From Pseudoalteromonas luteoviolacea DSM 6061 (GTDB lineage Bacteria > Pseudomonadota > Gammaproteobacteria > Enterobacterales > Alteromonadaceae): 64,000 nucleotides of DNA. The stretch is taken from contig NZ_AUYB01000103.1 in the NCBI RefSeq assembly GCF_001625655.1, positions 302,030-366,029 of the forward strand. The letters are read 5' to 3'. A model generated the notes under the pieces. It was given only the letters and a program-made list of their open reading frames with translations, searched no databases and was not told the origin of the DNA. This document shows positions 28,938-37,714 of this stretch, piece after piece (position 1 is the stretch's first letter; the number at the start of each line of letters is the position of its first letter). A program made the position numbers and the translations under genes.

Positions 28938-30102
28938 CTAACCACTCCAGTTTCCCTCTATATTGAATTTGATTATGTTTGAATTGCGAAAGCGCCAATG
29001 CCCTTTGTAAATGCCGTCTAGTTAAATCGAGTTTACCCATTGCATAGTAGGCTTTAGCAAGTGCGAAATGTCCGTCATGTAAACGTTTATCTAGCTTCAG
29101 TGCATCGCGATAGTAATGAATGGCTTTCACTATGTTTCCTTGATCTAATGCTTCATTGCCCAAGGTAAGCACATAGTAAGGATTTTTTCTTCTGATTTGA
29201 TATAGCTGCGCTCTTATCTCTTGGGCTTGCTCAGCTCGATTTGTCAGTTCATAAAGTACCGCCAAATTTCCCTTAGCGGTGTTATTATCTGGGTTTAATG
29301 AGAGCGCTTGATTATACATCTTTTCAGCGATATCAAGCGTATCTGAAATTCTGTAAAGAATAGCTAAATTGGCCCAGGCGCTTGAATATTGTGAGTCTAT
29401 ATTAATCGCTGCTTGGAAATAGCTAAAAGCAAGATCGTGTCTCCCTTCGACCATATTTATTGCGCCTTTGTTGTTGTAAAACATTGCAGTAACACGGTCT
29501 TTGGTGATCTCAGTTGTCCTAAAGGCTTGTTGTCGACTATTGGGGTCAAAGTCAATCGTAAGTGTTCTGGGGGATGTGTGTAGTACGTCTTTGCCTATAA
29601 ACTTGGTTCGATCTTCGTAGACTTTTAAATTGATATGGCCACTTAAGAAACTGTAGCCTCTGCTACTTGCCCAGTATTCCGGAACGTGTACTTTTTGAAA
29701 CTGCCCTTTTAAGTTAAGGTACTCAGACAAGCTGTAAGCCAAAATAGACAGAGATAAACAATTGGCATTTAAATTGTGGTACGCCTGCGAAGCCGTTAGG
29801 TTGGCGTCACTCATATAGGAGAGTGTTTCGTCACCATTGTCGAGTAAAAATTGCATGATCACTTCAGCACTTCTAAGCTCAGGCTCTTCATAGCGTTTAA
29901 ATGTATTGTTGAGAGTTTCTATAATACTGTCGTCTAAGGAAAAGATTTCCTCTTGGGTTTCTACGGGTAACGTTTCAAATGGGGCGTGGTCGAGTAAGGC
30001 TAAATTGGCAGGCGGTGGGCTTGTGGTCTGGCAGCCTGTTAAAACTAAGCCAGAAACAAACAACATGATTGCACTGAATGCGCTTTGATAACTTAATTTC
30101 AT
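28918..30102 (-). CDS. TPR-containing lipoprotein
   Basis: A 394-residue lipoprotein: lipobox L-T-G-C at about residues 21-24, an N-terminal transglutaminase-like helical domain (about 60-200) with a conserved NCLSLSILAY pattern near residue 113, then at least four TPR motifs (about 215-380) such as AFSYFQAAINIDSQYSSAW. The Cys/His context N-C-L-S suggests a transglutaminase-like core, though no catalytic activity is claimed. It overlaps the M28 peptidase gene, so they probably act together at the envelope. Confidence 0.75.
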   Translation of the reverse strand: MKLSYQSAFSAIMLFVSGLVLTGCQTTSPPPANLALLDHAPFETLPVETQEEIFSLDDSIIETLNNTFKRYEEPELRSAEVIMQFLLDNGDETLSYMSDANLTASQAYHNLNANCLSLSILAYSLSEYLNLKGQFQKVHVPEYWASSRGYSFLSGHINLKVYEDRTKFIGKDVLHTSPRTLTIDFDPNSRQQAFRTTEITKDRVTAMFYNNKGAINMVEGRHDLAFSYFQAAINIDSQYSSAWANLAILYRISDTLDIAEKMYNQALSLNPDNNTAKGNLAVLYELTNRAEQAQEIRAQLYQIRRKNPYYVLTLGNEALDQGNIVKAIHYYRDALKLDKRLHDGHFALAKAYYAMGKLDLTRRHLQRALALSQFKHNQIQYRGKLEWLDAVAKN

Positions 30103-30207
30103 TTAAATTACTCCCAACTGCTTATCTATTACTAGCGTAGCGAATGTTGAGAGTAAATAAAGAAAAAATTGTTACAAAGCGTTGCTGACTAAATAAACAG
30201 TGACTAC

Positions 30208-32112
30208 TTAAAAAGTAGCCACAAGTTTATCCAATGCTTTAGCAGAATCAGCAAGTTGCTGAATGGCCTGCTCTGTGTTGAGCTGCTCATTCATTACTTC
30301 ATCACTGATCACACTAATCTGTTCTATGCTGCGGCCAACATCGACTACAACGTTACTTTGCTCTTCTGTCGCTGTTGCGATAAGGGTCGTCATATCGTTT
30401 ATTTGATTAGCAGTTTCTGTAATTCGGTCCATGAGCTCTACAGATGTTTGCATTTGGCTGACGCTTTGCTCAGCTTGCTTTGACGATAAAGCAATTTGTT
30501 CCACTATCGAGTCCGATGCCGCGGTAAGCTCTGTTATCGTAGCTTGAATCTCATCTGTGGACTGAGATGTTCTACTTGCCAGCGCCCTAACTTCATCTGC
30601 AACTACTGCAAAGCCTCGTCCATGCTCGCCGGCACGTGCAGATTCGATTGCTGCATTAAGTGCAAGTAGGTTGGTTTGTTCAGAAATAGCTCTAATCACA
30701 TCTAAGATATTAGCAATCGATTGTGTTTTACTTGCTAATGTGGCTACTTGCGTGGCCATATTTTGAATGTCTGTAGCCAACTCTTGCAAGGTCTCTTGGC
30801 TGGTTTGGACACAGTCATGGCTCTCTTGCGAACTTTCTTTACTGGCTAAAGTCAACTTGGCTGTATTGTTTGCACTGCCAGCAATTTCTTGCACTGTTGC
30901 AGCCATTTCGTTGATTGCCGCTGCAACAGAGATAGTCTGATTTTTTTGCTCATCTAAACACTGTGAATTACGCTGTGACTGCGCAAATACTTGTTCACTT
31001 GCAGCCCTTATATCGCGGCTTTCACTGGCCACTTTAGTAATAGCCGACTCAATTTTACCGATAAATTGATTAAACCCATCTCCAAGCGCCGCAAGCTCAG
31101 GTTGTTCTGAGTTAGGGACTCGATAATTTAAGTTGGCGTCACCGCTGCCCAATTGTTTGAATACGTCTGCCATTTTCAATAGGGGGGCGCTCAAAGTTCG
31201 GGCAAGAAGGACACTGATGATGCTGGCAACCAGTGCGATAAGAAGTGCAAAAGTTACAATTTGCCACTGCAGATCATTTACTTGCGAAAATACTTCACTT
31301 TGAGGAACTTGAGCGATCACATACAAATCAGTCTCTGGAATGCGATTTGCGGCAACAAGTACATCTTCACCTTGTGTTTTTAGTTTAAGGATATTTAATT
31401 GCGAACCGCTTAAAAGTTTCTCTGCAGCGGCATTATCGTAAAACTGGTTGAGTTTTGATTTGGCAACCAGGCTCGCGTCTGGGTGTAATTGGACAATACC
31501 TTGCTTATTGACCACAAACACAAAGCCACTTTTTTCGATGCGCATGTTGGCTAATTTTCTTTGCATTTCGTCAATGCTTTTAGCAAGTCCCGCGAGCCCT
31601 ATGCCATTTGTTTGTTGGTGATTAACAAACATTTTAACGTCTCCGGGAGCCTCTTGAAATATGCTAATTGAATAGGGCTGGTTGCTGCTTTTAAACGCAA
31701 AAAACCAACCGTCTTGTTGTTGGTTTAGCACGCGCAAAAACCCACTTTGATTCCAATACTTATAGTTTTCTCTATTTGCCCAAGAAGCTGTAGCTAAACC
31801 ATATTGGCGCTGCAGTCTATTTAGCTCTTCAAGTAAAAGCTTTTCATCAAGTTGGCCATTTTGGGCTGCATCAATAATAAATTGATTGCTCGAAAGTTGC
31901 TTTGCGGCATTCTTCAAAACCATTATCTCTTGTTCAAGAGATTTGGTGATGCTTTCAACTTTACTAGGTAGTTCAGAGCTAAGCATTCTAGTCTCGACCA
32001 TTGCTTTTGATTGGTAAACCGATATAAAGCCGATCAAACTGGCGACGAGGATAGCTGTAGCACTGCCTAAAATGGTGATTTTCTGCGTGATTGTTAAACC
32101 TGTGTTACTCAT
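30208..32112 (-). CDS. Methyl-accepting chemotaxis protein
   Basis: A 634-residue chemoreceptor. A first TM helix (about 11-31) and a second (about 282-302) bracket a double-Cache-like periplasmic domain with [16 protein letters not shown] sequence. A HAMP follows (about 305-360). The signalling hairpin tip is the standard [23 protein letters not shown] (split here, near 485-505). The ligand is unknown. It is transcribed alone. Confidence 0.92.
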   Translation of the reverse strand: MSNTGLTITQKITILGSATAILVASLIGFISVYQSKAMVETRMLSSELPSKVESITKSLEQEIMVLKNAAKQLSSNQFIIDAAQNGQLDEKLLLEELNRLQRQYGLATASWANRENYKYWNQSGFLRVLNQQQDGWFFAFKSSNQPYSISIFQEAPGDVKMFVNHQQTNGIGLAGLAKSIDEMQRKLANMRIEKSGFVFVVNKQGIVQLHPDASLVAKSKLNQFYDNAAAEKLLSGSQLNILKLKTQGEDVLVAANRIPETDLYVIAQVPQSEVFSQVNDLQWQIVTFALLIALVASIISVLLARTLSAPLLKMADVFKQLGSGDANLNYRVPNSEQPELAALGDGFNQFIGKIESAITKVASESRDIRAASEQVFAQSQRNSQCLDEQKNQTISVAAAINEMAATVQEIAGSANNTAKLTLASKESSQESHDCVQTSQETLQELATDIQNMATQVATLASKTQSIANILDVIRAISEQTNLLALNAAIESARAGEHGRGFAVVADEVRALASRTSQSTDEIQATITELTAASDSIVEQIALSSKQAEQSVSQMQTSVELMDRITETANQINDMTTLIATATEEQSNVVVDVGRSIEQISVISDEVMNEQLNTEQAIQQLADSAKALDKLVATF

Positions 32113-32215
32113 TTAGCCTACTAGTACTTATTACCGTGTGGCGATAATTTTAGCATGGTCAATAATTAACACATATACATTTATCGTAATTGCTCTCAAA
32201 CATAAGTAAAAAGTA

Positions 32216-32246
32216 CTAAAAAAGCCCATAGTTTGCACTAATGGGC
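32216..32246 (-). terminator. Rho-independent terminator of ilvC
   Basis: Read on the minus strand: GCCCAT and ATGGGC arms, extended by inner AGT/ACT pairing, followed by a T-run (A-run at 32217-32223 on the plus strand). It ends ilvC. Confidence 0.75.
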
Positions 32247-32272
32247 CTTGGTTCTAACAAGCGAACTTTACT

Positions 32273-33745
32273 TTAAACAATTCGTTTCATTGCTGACATA
32301 TAGCCACGTAGCTCTTTACCGATGATCTCTACTGGGTGACTTCTTATTGCGTCGTTTACAGCGATGAGCTTTTGATTATCAACGTAGTTATCATCACTGT
32401 TTAAGCCTGCACCAATTACATCACTTTGAACTTTTTCCATAAATGGTTTTAGTAATGGCAAACAAGCATGGTTATATAAGTAACAGCCATACTCTGCTGT
32501 ATCTGAAATTGTGCGATTCATTTCAAATAGCTTTTTACGTGCAATGGTATTTGCGATTAATGGCGTTTCATGCAGTGACTCATAGTATGCAGATTCATCA
32601 ATAATGCCCGCTGCGGTCATAGTTTCAAAAGCCAGCTCAACGCCTGCTTTGACCATTGCCACCATCAGAATGCCTTTGTCAAAGAAAGTTTGCTCAGAGA
32701 TATGCTGCTCAGTATTCGTTTGCTTTTCAAAAGCAGTTTCAGCTGTTTCGGCACGCCATGAGAGTAGTTTCGCATCGCCTTCTGCCCAGTCAGCCATCAT
32801 ACCTGTTGAGAACTCACCACTGATGATGTCGTCCATATGCTTGTTATATAGCGGAGTCATTAAGCTTTTCAGTTCTTCACTTAATTCAAACGCTTTGATT
32901 TTAGCTGGGTTTGAAAGCCTATCCATCATATTGGTGATGCCACCATGTTTAAGCGCTTCGGTGATCACTTCCCAACCATATTGAATTAGTTTCGATGCGT
33001 AGTCTGGTGCGATACCTTGCTCAACCATCTTGTCGAAGCACAATATAGAGCCCGTTTGTAGCATGCCACACAAAATAGTTTGCTCGCCCATTAGGTCAGA
33101 TTTAACTTCAGCAATAAAAGAAGAGTTAAGTACGCCAGCACGATGGCCGCCAGTTCCTGCTGCATATGCCTTAGCCTGTGCGAGGCCATTGCCTTGAGGG
33201 TCGTTTTCAGGGTGTACCGCAATTAAAGTAGGCACACCAAAACCACGCTTATACTCTTCTCGAACTTCAGTCCCTGGGCACTTAGGTGCAACCATAATAA
33301 CCGTAATATCTTCACGCACTTGCATACCTTCTTCAACGATATTGAAGCCGTGAGAGTAAGCCAGTGTTGCGCCTTGTTTCATTAACGGCATTACCGCGTT
33401 TACTACGGCGCTATGTTGTTTGTCCGGCGTTAGGTTTAGAACTAGATCCGCCTCTGGGATTAATTCATCATAGGTGCCGACGATAAAACCATTGTCACTT
33501 GCATTTAAATACGATTGTCTTTTCTCATCGATTGCAGACTGTCTCAAAGCATATGAGACATCTAAGCCAGAGTCTCTTAAGTTAAGACCCTGATTTAAAC
33601 CCTGTGCACCACAGCCAACAATAACGAGCTTCTTACCTAGTAAGACTTCTACACCTTCACTAAATTCAGAAGGGTTCATAAATTCGCACTGTGCCAGCTG
33701 TGCAAGCTGCTCTCGTAATGATAAAGAATTGAAATAGTTCGCCAT
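32273..33745 (-). CDS. ilvC: Ketol-acid reductoisomerase, long (class II) form
   Basis: A 490-residue class II KARI of the E. coli type, converting acetolactate and acetohydroxybutyrate in branched-chain amino acid synthesis. The Rossmann domain begins [17 protein letters not shown] (about residues 44-60). Two repeated C-terminal knotted domains carry the metal-binding acidic residues. It faces ilvY across a 130-base region, as in E. coli. Confidence 0.97.
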   Translation of the reverse strand: MANYFNSLSLREQLAQLAQCEFMNPSEFSEGVEVLLGKKLVIVGCGAQGLNQGLNLRDSGLDVSYALRQSAIDEKRQSYLNASDNGFIVGTYDELIPEADLVLNLTPDKQHSAVVNAVMPLMKQGATLAYSHGFNIVEEGMQVREDITVIMVAPKCPGTEVREEYKRGFGVPTLIAVHPENDPQGNGLAQAKAYAAGTGGHRAGVLNSSFIAEVKSDLMGEQTILCGMLQTGSILCFDKMVEQGIAPDYASKLIQYGWEVITEALKHGGITNMMDRLSNPAKIKAFELSEELKSLMTPLYNKHMDDIISGEFSTGMMADWAEGDAKLLSWRAETAETAFEKQTNTEQHISEQTFFDKGILMVAMVKAGVELAFETMTAAGIIDESAYYESLHETPLIANTIARKKLFEMNRTISDTAEYGCYLYNHACLPLLKPFMEKVQSDVIGAGLNSDDNYVDNQKLIAVNDAIRSHPVEIIGKELRGYMSAMKRIV

Positions 33746-33842
33746 GTCAGATCCTGCTTGTTTCTCAATGTTACTCTGTTTTTGATATAGGATTAAGATA
33801 GGGGCATATTTAGGTTGCGTAAAATGATATATTTAAATTATT

Positions 33843-33863
33843 GTATTTCATATTATGAAATAC
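33843..33863. promoter_or_regulatory. Operator-like palindrome in the ilvC/ilvY region
   Basis: GTATTTCATA, centre T, TATGAAATAC: a perfect 21-base palindrome 12 bases before the ilvY start. It fits a LysR-type operator (T-N11-A pattern) for IlvY, which in E. coli binds tandem sites between these genes. A second, weaker AT-rich site with the same spacing was not confirmed. Confidence 0.65.
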
Positions 33864-33875
33864 GGTGACAGGTAG

Positions 33876-34769
33876 ATGGATCATAAACAGCTTAACTATT
33901 TTTTAGCACTTGCAGACACCCTGCATTTTTCAAGAGCAAGTGAACGTTGCTATATCAGCCCCCCCACATTGAGTCGTCAAATTAAGCAACTCGAAAGTGA
34001 AATTGGCACAGCTTTATTTATTCGAGATAACCGCAGTGTGTCTTTAACACCACAGGGAAAAGCGTTTGTTCAATATGCTCAAGCCACTTTAGCGAGCTGG
34101 CGCCAGTTCAAAAGTGAATGCCAAGATGAGTCTCAACCACTGTCCGGAGAGCTGAGCTTGTACTGTTCTGTGACGGCATCTTACAGTTTTATATATGACC
34201 TATTTGCGCGGTATCGGAAGGACTTTCCACAAGTCGAGCTCAATTTAATGACCGGAGATCCAGCCTATTCAATTTCTCAGGTACAAAGCGATCTAACTGA
34301 TGTGGCCGTAGCAGTGAAGCCGGCAAGTTTGGCACAGGGCATAGAGTATCAGTCTATAGGCCGTTCTCGACTAGTATTTATAGCACCTACGATGCAATGT
34401 CCACTCACTGATATGTTAGCGAAGTGTGGAGAGGGAAGTCTACCGTGGGCACAGCTCCCATTTATTGTGCCAGAGCAAGGAGTGTTGAAAGAACGAATTG
34501 ACAGCTTTTTTAAGCGCATGTCAATTCAGCCACAGGTATACGCACATGTATCCGGCCATGAAGCGATGGTAGCGTTGACGAGTTTAGGGTTTGGTGTTGC
34601 CTATGTGCCCGAAATTGTTCTTGCGCAAAGTCCATTTAAAAACCAAGTTCAGCAGTTAAATTTACAGTCTGAAGAAATTGATATTGGCTTGGTAGCCAAG
34701 AAAAAAAGGCTCCAAGATCCGGTAATTAATAAATTATTTAGGGTGGCTGAAGGAATATTTAATTCGTAA
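33876..34769 (+). CDS. ilvY: LysR-type regulator IlvY
   Basis: A 297-residue LysR-family activator of ilvC. The N-terminal winged helix-turn-helix (about 1-60) has the FSRASERCYISPPTLSRQIKQLE block (split here). The C-terminal periplasmic-binding-protein-like domain senses acetolactate/acetohydroxybutyrate in the E. coli protein. The divergent position to ilvC and the palindrome next to its start support the assignment. Confidence 0.92.
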   Translation: MDHKQLNYFLALADTLHFSRASERCYISPPTLSRQIKQLESEIGTALFIRDNRSVSLTPQGKAFVQYAQATLASWRQFKSECQDESQPLSGELSLYCSVTASYSFIYDLFARYRKDFPQVELNLMTGDPAYSISQVQSDLTDVAVAVKPASLAQGIEYQSIGRSRLVFIAPTMQCPLTDMLAKCGEGSLPWAQLPFIVPEQGVLKERIDSFFKRMSIQPQVYAHVSGHEAMVALTSLGFGVAYVPEIVLAQSPFKNQVQQLNLQSEEIDIGLVAKKKRLQDPVINKLFRVAEGIFNS

Positions 34770-34816
34770 AGCTGAAGTTCAGTTAACGGCTGTAGACTCG
34801 CAAAAATAGAAAACAA

Positions 34817-35551
34817 ATGCGGGGTTTAGTAGTGCATACTGTTCTAATCGCAGAAAGTAAAATTAACAGTTTGGCGGCACCATCTGCTGCGCTTCAGGGC
34901 CAGGGTTTTGATGTTCAAACTATGGTGCTGGAAAACTTGGACCATGTAAATCATCGAAGCAACCAAGGAATTGTAAGCAGTATTGTAATTGATCAAGCAA
35001 TTGCAACCAGTGCAAGGTTTGACACTATCAATACGCTGAAATCTCATTTTCAGGTGCCGGTTTTGGTTTCGGTAGATGACAATAATGATGATATTCAAAG
35101 CTTGCTTTTAGAGCTTGGAGCCGATGATGTAATTGCAACTAATGCGAAGCCTAGATTATGGCGAGCACGCTTGGATGCTGTTAATCGAAAAGTACAATAT
35201 GCTAACCAGGATAAGAGCAAATCAACCAGTAGTGAACTCACTTTTGGAAATTTAACCATTAAAGGAGATGAACGGACCGTACTGTTGGACAATAAATTAG
35301 TTAGCTTGACAACTCACGAGTTTGATCTAATTTGGTTATTGGCATCTCGCGCACCAAAAGTTGTTAGCCGAGAAGAGATTTACCAGAAAATTATCGGTCA
35401 ACATTACCAAACCAATAGCCGAACGATAGATGTACGTATTTCATGCTTAAGAAAGAAGCTTGGAGACAATGCAAACAGTCCACAAAAGATAAAAACTGTT
35501 TGGCGTCAGGGGTATCTGTTTGTAAAAGAGGCTTGGGAGAAAAATTTATAG
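34817..35551 (+). CDS. Orphan OmpR-type winged-helix regulator with degenerate receiver
   Basis: A 244-residue protein with a receiver-like N-terminus (about 8-125) and an OmpR/PhoB winged-helix domain (about 145-240) ending in IKTVWRQGYLF. The receiver is atypical: the acidic pair that binds Mg is missing (VLIAESK instead of LIVEDD), D59 may align with the phospho-acceptor, and the conserved Lys of the KP-type motif is replaced (VIATNAKPRL). No sensor kinase is adjacent. The DNA-binding domain is close to those of response regulators. It may act without phosphorylation; that is inference. Confidence 0.78.
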   Translation: MRGLVVHTVLIAESKINSLAAPSAALQGQGFDVQTMVLENLDHVNHRSNQGIVSSIVIDQAIATSARFDTINTLKSHFQVPVLVSVDDNNDDIQSLLLELGADDVIATNAKPRLWRARLDAVNRKVQYANQDKSKSTSSELTFGNLTIKGDERTVLLDNKLVSLTTHEFDLIWLLASRAPKVVSREEIYQKIIGQHYQTNSRTIDVRISCLRKKLGDNANSPQKIKTVWRQGYLFVKEAWEKNL

Positions 35552-35571
35552 TTCGAATTTTTCGAACTATA
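35547..35571. repeat. 25-base perfect palindrome over the regulator stop codon
   Basis: TATAGTTCGAA-TTT-TTCGAACTATA overlaps the stop codon TAG of the orphan regulator gene. It is a hairpin without a T-run on the plus strand, so it is a poor terminator. It could be an operator for the adjacent regulator or a transcript-stabilising hairpin. Confidence 0.5.
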
Positions 35572-35751
35572 AATCAACCTAGACCTGCTTGAAAAAAACT
35601 TAATAGTGCAAGCTTGTACACAGTAAAAATACCATTCCCTTTTTAAAACATATGCTTATCAAAAACTTTGGTATTAATGCTAGTGACTCTCATTTTCTCT
35701 TCTATATTTAATCTTATCTCCGCCGCTATATTCGCATACTTTTAACAACGC

Positions 35752-35787
35752 AAATAATATTGATTGCTATTTAGGTCTGTGTATACT
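35752..35787 (+). promoter_or_regulatory. Promoter of the iron-uptake locus with Fur-box-like site
   Basis: TTGATT at 35760-35765 and TATACT at 35782-35787, with a 16-base spacer, form a credible sigma-70 promoter 53 bases before the DUF4856 start. The 21-base stretch 35752-35772 matches the Fur consensus AAATGATAATAATTATCATTT at 15 of 21 positions, by hand alignment, and covers the -35 hexamer, the right place for repression by iron-loaded Fur. Upstream 35552-35751 shows nothing else clear. Confidence 0.5.
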
Positions 35788-35839
35788 TTGTCCCGTTAAG
35801 AAAATGCAAATACAAATAATTTTCATAGGAAGACGTCCA

Positions 35840-37624
35840 ATGGCATTAAGAAAGTCTCTGCTTGCAACTGCAATTTTGGCAGCTACGATGGGTTTAACTG
35901 GTTGTGGTGGCTCTAGTAGCGATAATAACACTCCTGACCCTACTCCTACTCCTACTCCTCCAGCAAATAAAGCACCTACAATTACTGTTGAAAATGCAAC
36001 AGCTGAAGAAGATAAGCTAGGCGTAGTTGTCAGCGGTGTAACGTTTGCTGATGACAGTGACGATATGAAAGCACTGACTTACACCGTGAGTGATGGACGC
36101 TTTGAAATTGTTGAAGGGCAGTTAAAGCTTAAAGCAGTAAACGCACTTAACTTTGAACAAGAAACAGAACAGAAAGTTACATTAACTGTTTCAGCACAAG
36201 ATAGTGCTGGTGAAAAGACAGAGCAAGAAGTTGTTATTTCAATTACTGATATGCCTGCAACAGCGGGCGTAAATGTGTATGAGTTTGGCCACAATGGTGT
36301 ATCTTCAGTATCTTACTCTGGTCAGGTATCTCGCCAAGCGGCAATCTCAGAAGCTAAAAAGCTTCTAGGTACGTTAAAAACTGGCCCTGAAGGGATTAAC
36401 GATGTTGCTGAACTAAGAAAAATCTTAGCAGACGTACGCGGTATTTTGTTCCCAGTAGATGAGTCTCGCCAAGATAATGCATTGACTTTCCTATCGGGTG
36501 TTGACGCTGACCAAACAACTCTTGGTGAAATTTCTAGCCTTAAAAAGGTAGCTGGTGAAGGTGGTAAAATTGCTGGCCGCGATACGACTTATATGAATAA
36601 AGCGTGGGAAGAAAATGGCTCATTAGTTGGCTGGTCAACGTTCAATGACCACCCTTCAACGCCTGAAGGTTTAGTACTTTATTACCTAGATTTAATTGAT
36701 GCACAAATCACTAAATTTGAGAACGGTGAGACGCATACATTTACTCACAACGAGACGACTATCACGCTTAACAGCCTGTATGTTACGTCTACAGGTTTAG
36801 ACCTAGTTCAGCTAATCCAAAAACACCTAAATGGTGCTGTTGCGTTATCTCAAGGTGCAGATGACTATCTAGATGAGCTGACAATTGGCGATAAGTCTGC
36901 TGACAATACGGTGATTGCTGATGGTAAAACATACACTGAACTTGAGCACAAATTTGACGAAGGTTATGGTTACTTTGGCGCTGCTACACACTACTTAGAA
37001 TTCAGTGACGAGCAAATCTCAAGCTCTGCTTACCATGATGCTGATTCGGATGGCAAAATCGATCTTCTGACAGAGTACAACTTCGGTAACTCAACTAACG
37101 CATCTAAGCGTGACAAAGGTACTGCGAGTAATGCAAACCCAACTGATTTCTCTGGTGCAGCACAAACTGCTTTCATTAAAGGCCGTGCACTTATCAACGC
37201 TAACTTCACTAAGAACGTAGCGGATTGGAGCGAAGACGACCAGAAAGCACTTGAAATGTATCGTGATCAAGCGATATTAAACTGGGAAAAATCAATCGCA
37301 GCTACAGTTATCCATTACATTAACTACACAATTGCTAAAGAAGACGGCAACTTGACTCAAATCAAGTCAGGCGACTTCGATGCTGGTAAATTTGAAAAGC
37401 TAGCGAAGTACTGGGGTGAAATGAAGGGCTTTGCATTGAACTTCCAGTTCAACCCATTCTCGCCTGTAAGCGCTGAAAAATTTGCTGAAATCCATACTCT
37501 AATGGGTGAAGCGCCAGTGCTTGAAGCTGATAAGATCGATGCGTATATCGCGGATCTTGAAAAAGCCCGTGCGATTATTGCTGAAGCATATAGCTTCGAT
37601 GCAGAAAATGTTGAAAAGTGGTAA
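35840..37624 (+). CDS. DUF4856 domain lipoprotein
   Basis: A 594-residue surface lipoprotein. The start used is the ATG at 35840, preceded by AGGAAG. Lipobox L-T-G-C has its cysteine at C22. A Pro/Thr linker (PTPTPTPPA) and a cadherin-like/Ig-like domain (about 40-135, with ALTYTVSDG and ITD) precede the long DUF4856-type region (about 140-590). The family is typically encoded beside imelysin and TonB receptors; its function is not known, and iron-related roles are inference from that context. It heads an operon with the imelysin gene 90 bases downstream. Confidence 0.7.
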   Translation: MALRKSLLATAILAATMGLTGCGGSSSDNNTPDPTPTPTPPANKAPTITVENATAEEDKLGVVVSGVTFADDSDDMKALTYTVSDGRFEIVEGQLKLKAVNALNFEQETEQKVTLTVSAQDSAGEKTEQEVVISITDMPATAGVNVYEFGHNGVSSVSYSGQVSRQAAISEAKKLLGTLKTGPEGINDVAELRKILADVRGILFPVDESRQDNALTFLSGVDADQTTLGEISSLKKVAGEGGKIAGRDTTYMNKAWEENGSLVGWSTFNDHPSTPEGLVLYYLDLIDAQITKFENGETHTFTHNETTITLNSLYVTSTGLDLVQLIQKHLNGAVALSQGADDYLDELTIGDKSADNTVIADGKTYTELEHKFDEGYGYFGAATHYLEFSDEQISSSAYHDADSDGKIDLLTEYNFGNSTNASKRDKGTASNANPTDFSGAAQTAFIKGRALINANFTKNVADWSEDDQKALEMYRDQAILNWEKSIAATVIHYINYTIAKEDGNLTQIKSGDFDAGKFEKLAKYWGEMKGFALNFQFNPFSPVSAEKFAEIHTLMGEAPVLEADKIDAYIADLEKARAIIAEAYSFDAENVEKW

Positions 37625-37645
37625 TCAACTAGTATCGCTTTTATG

Positions 37646-37678
37646 AAAAGGTTAGCCGCTTTTTGCGGCTAACCTTTT
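37646..37678 (+). promoter_or_regulatory. Perfect intercistronic hairpin
   Basis: AAAAGGTTAGCCGC and GCGGCTAACCTTTT, 14 paired bases around a TTTTT loop, between the DUF4856 and imelysin genes. It has no T-run after the stem, so a full terminator is unlikely. It could instead stabilise the upstream message or cause partial termination so the DUF4856 lipoprotein is made in excess. Confidence 0.6.
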
Positions 37679-37714
37679 GCTGTATTTATAGGTATCAAAA
37701 AAAAGAGAATCGCA

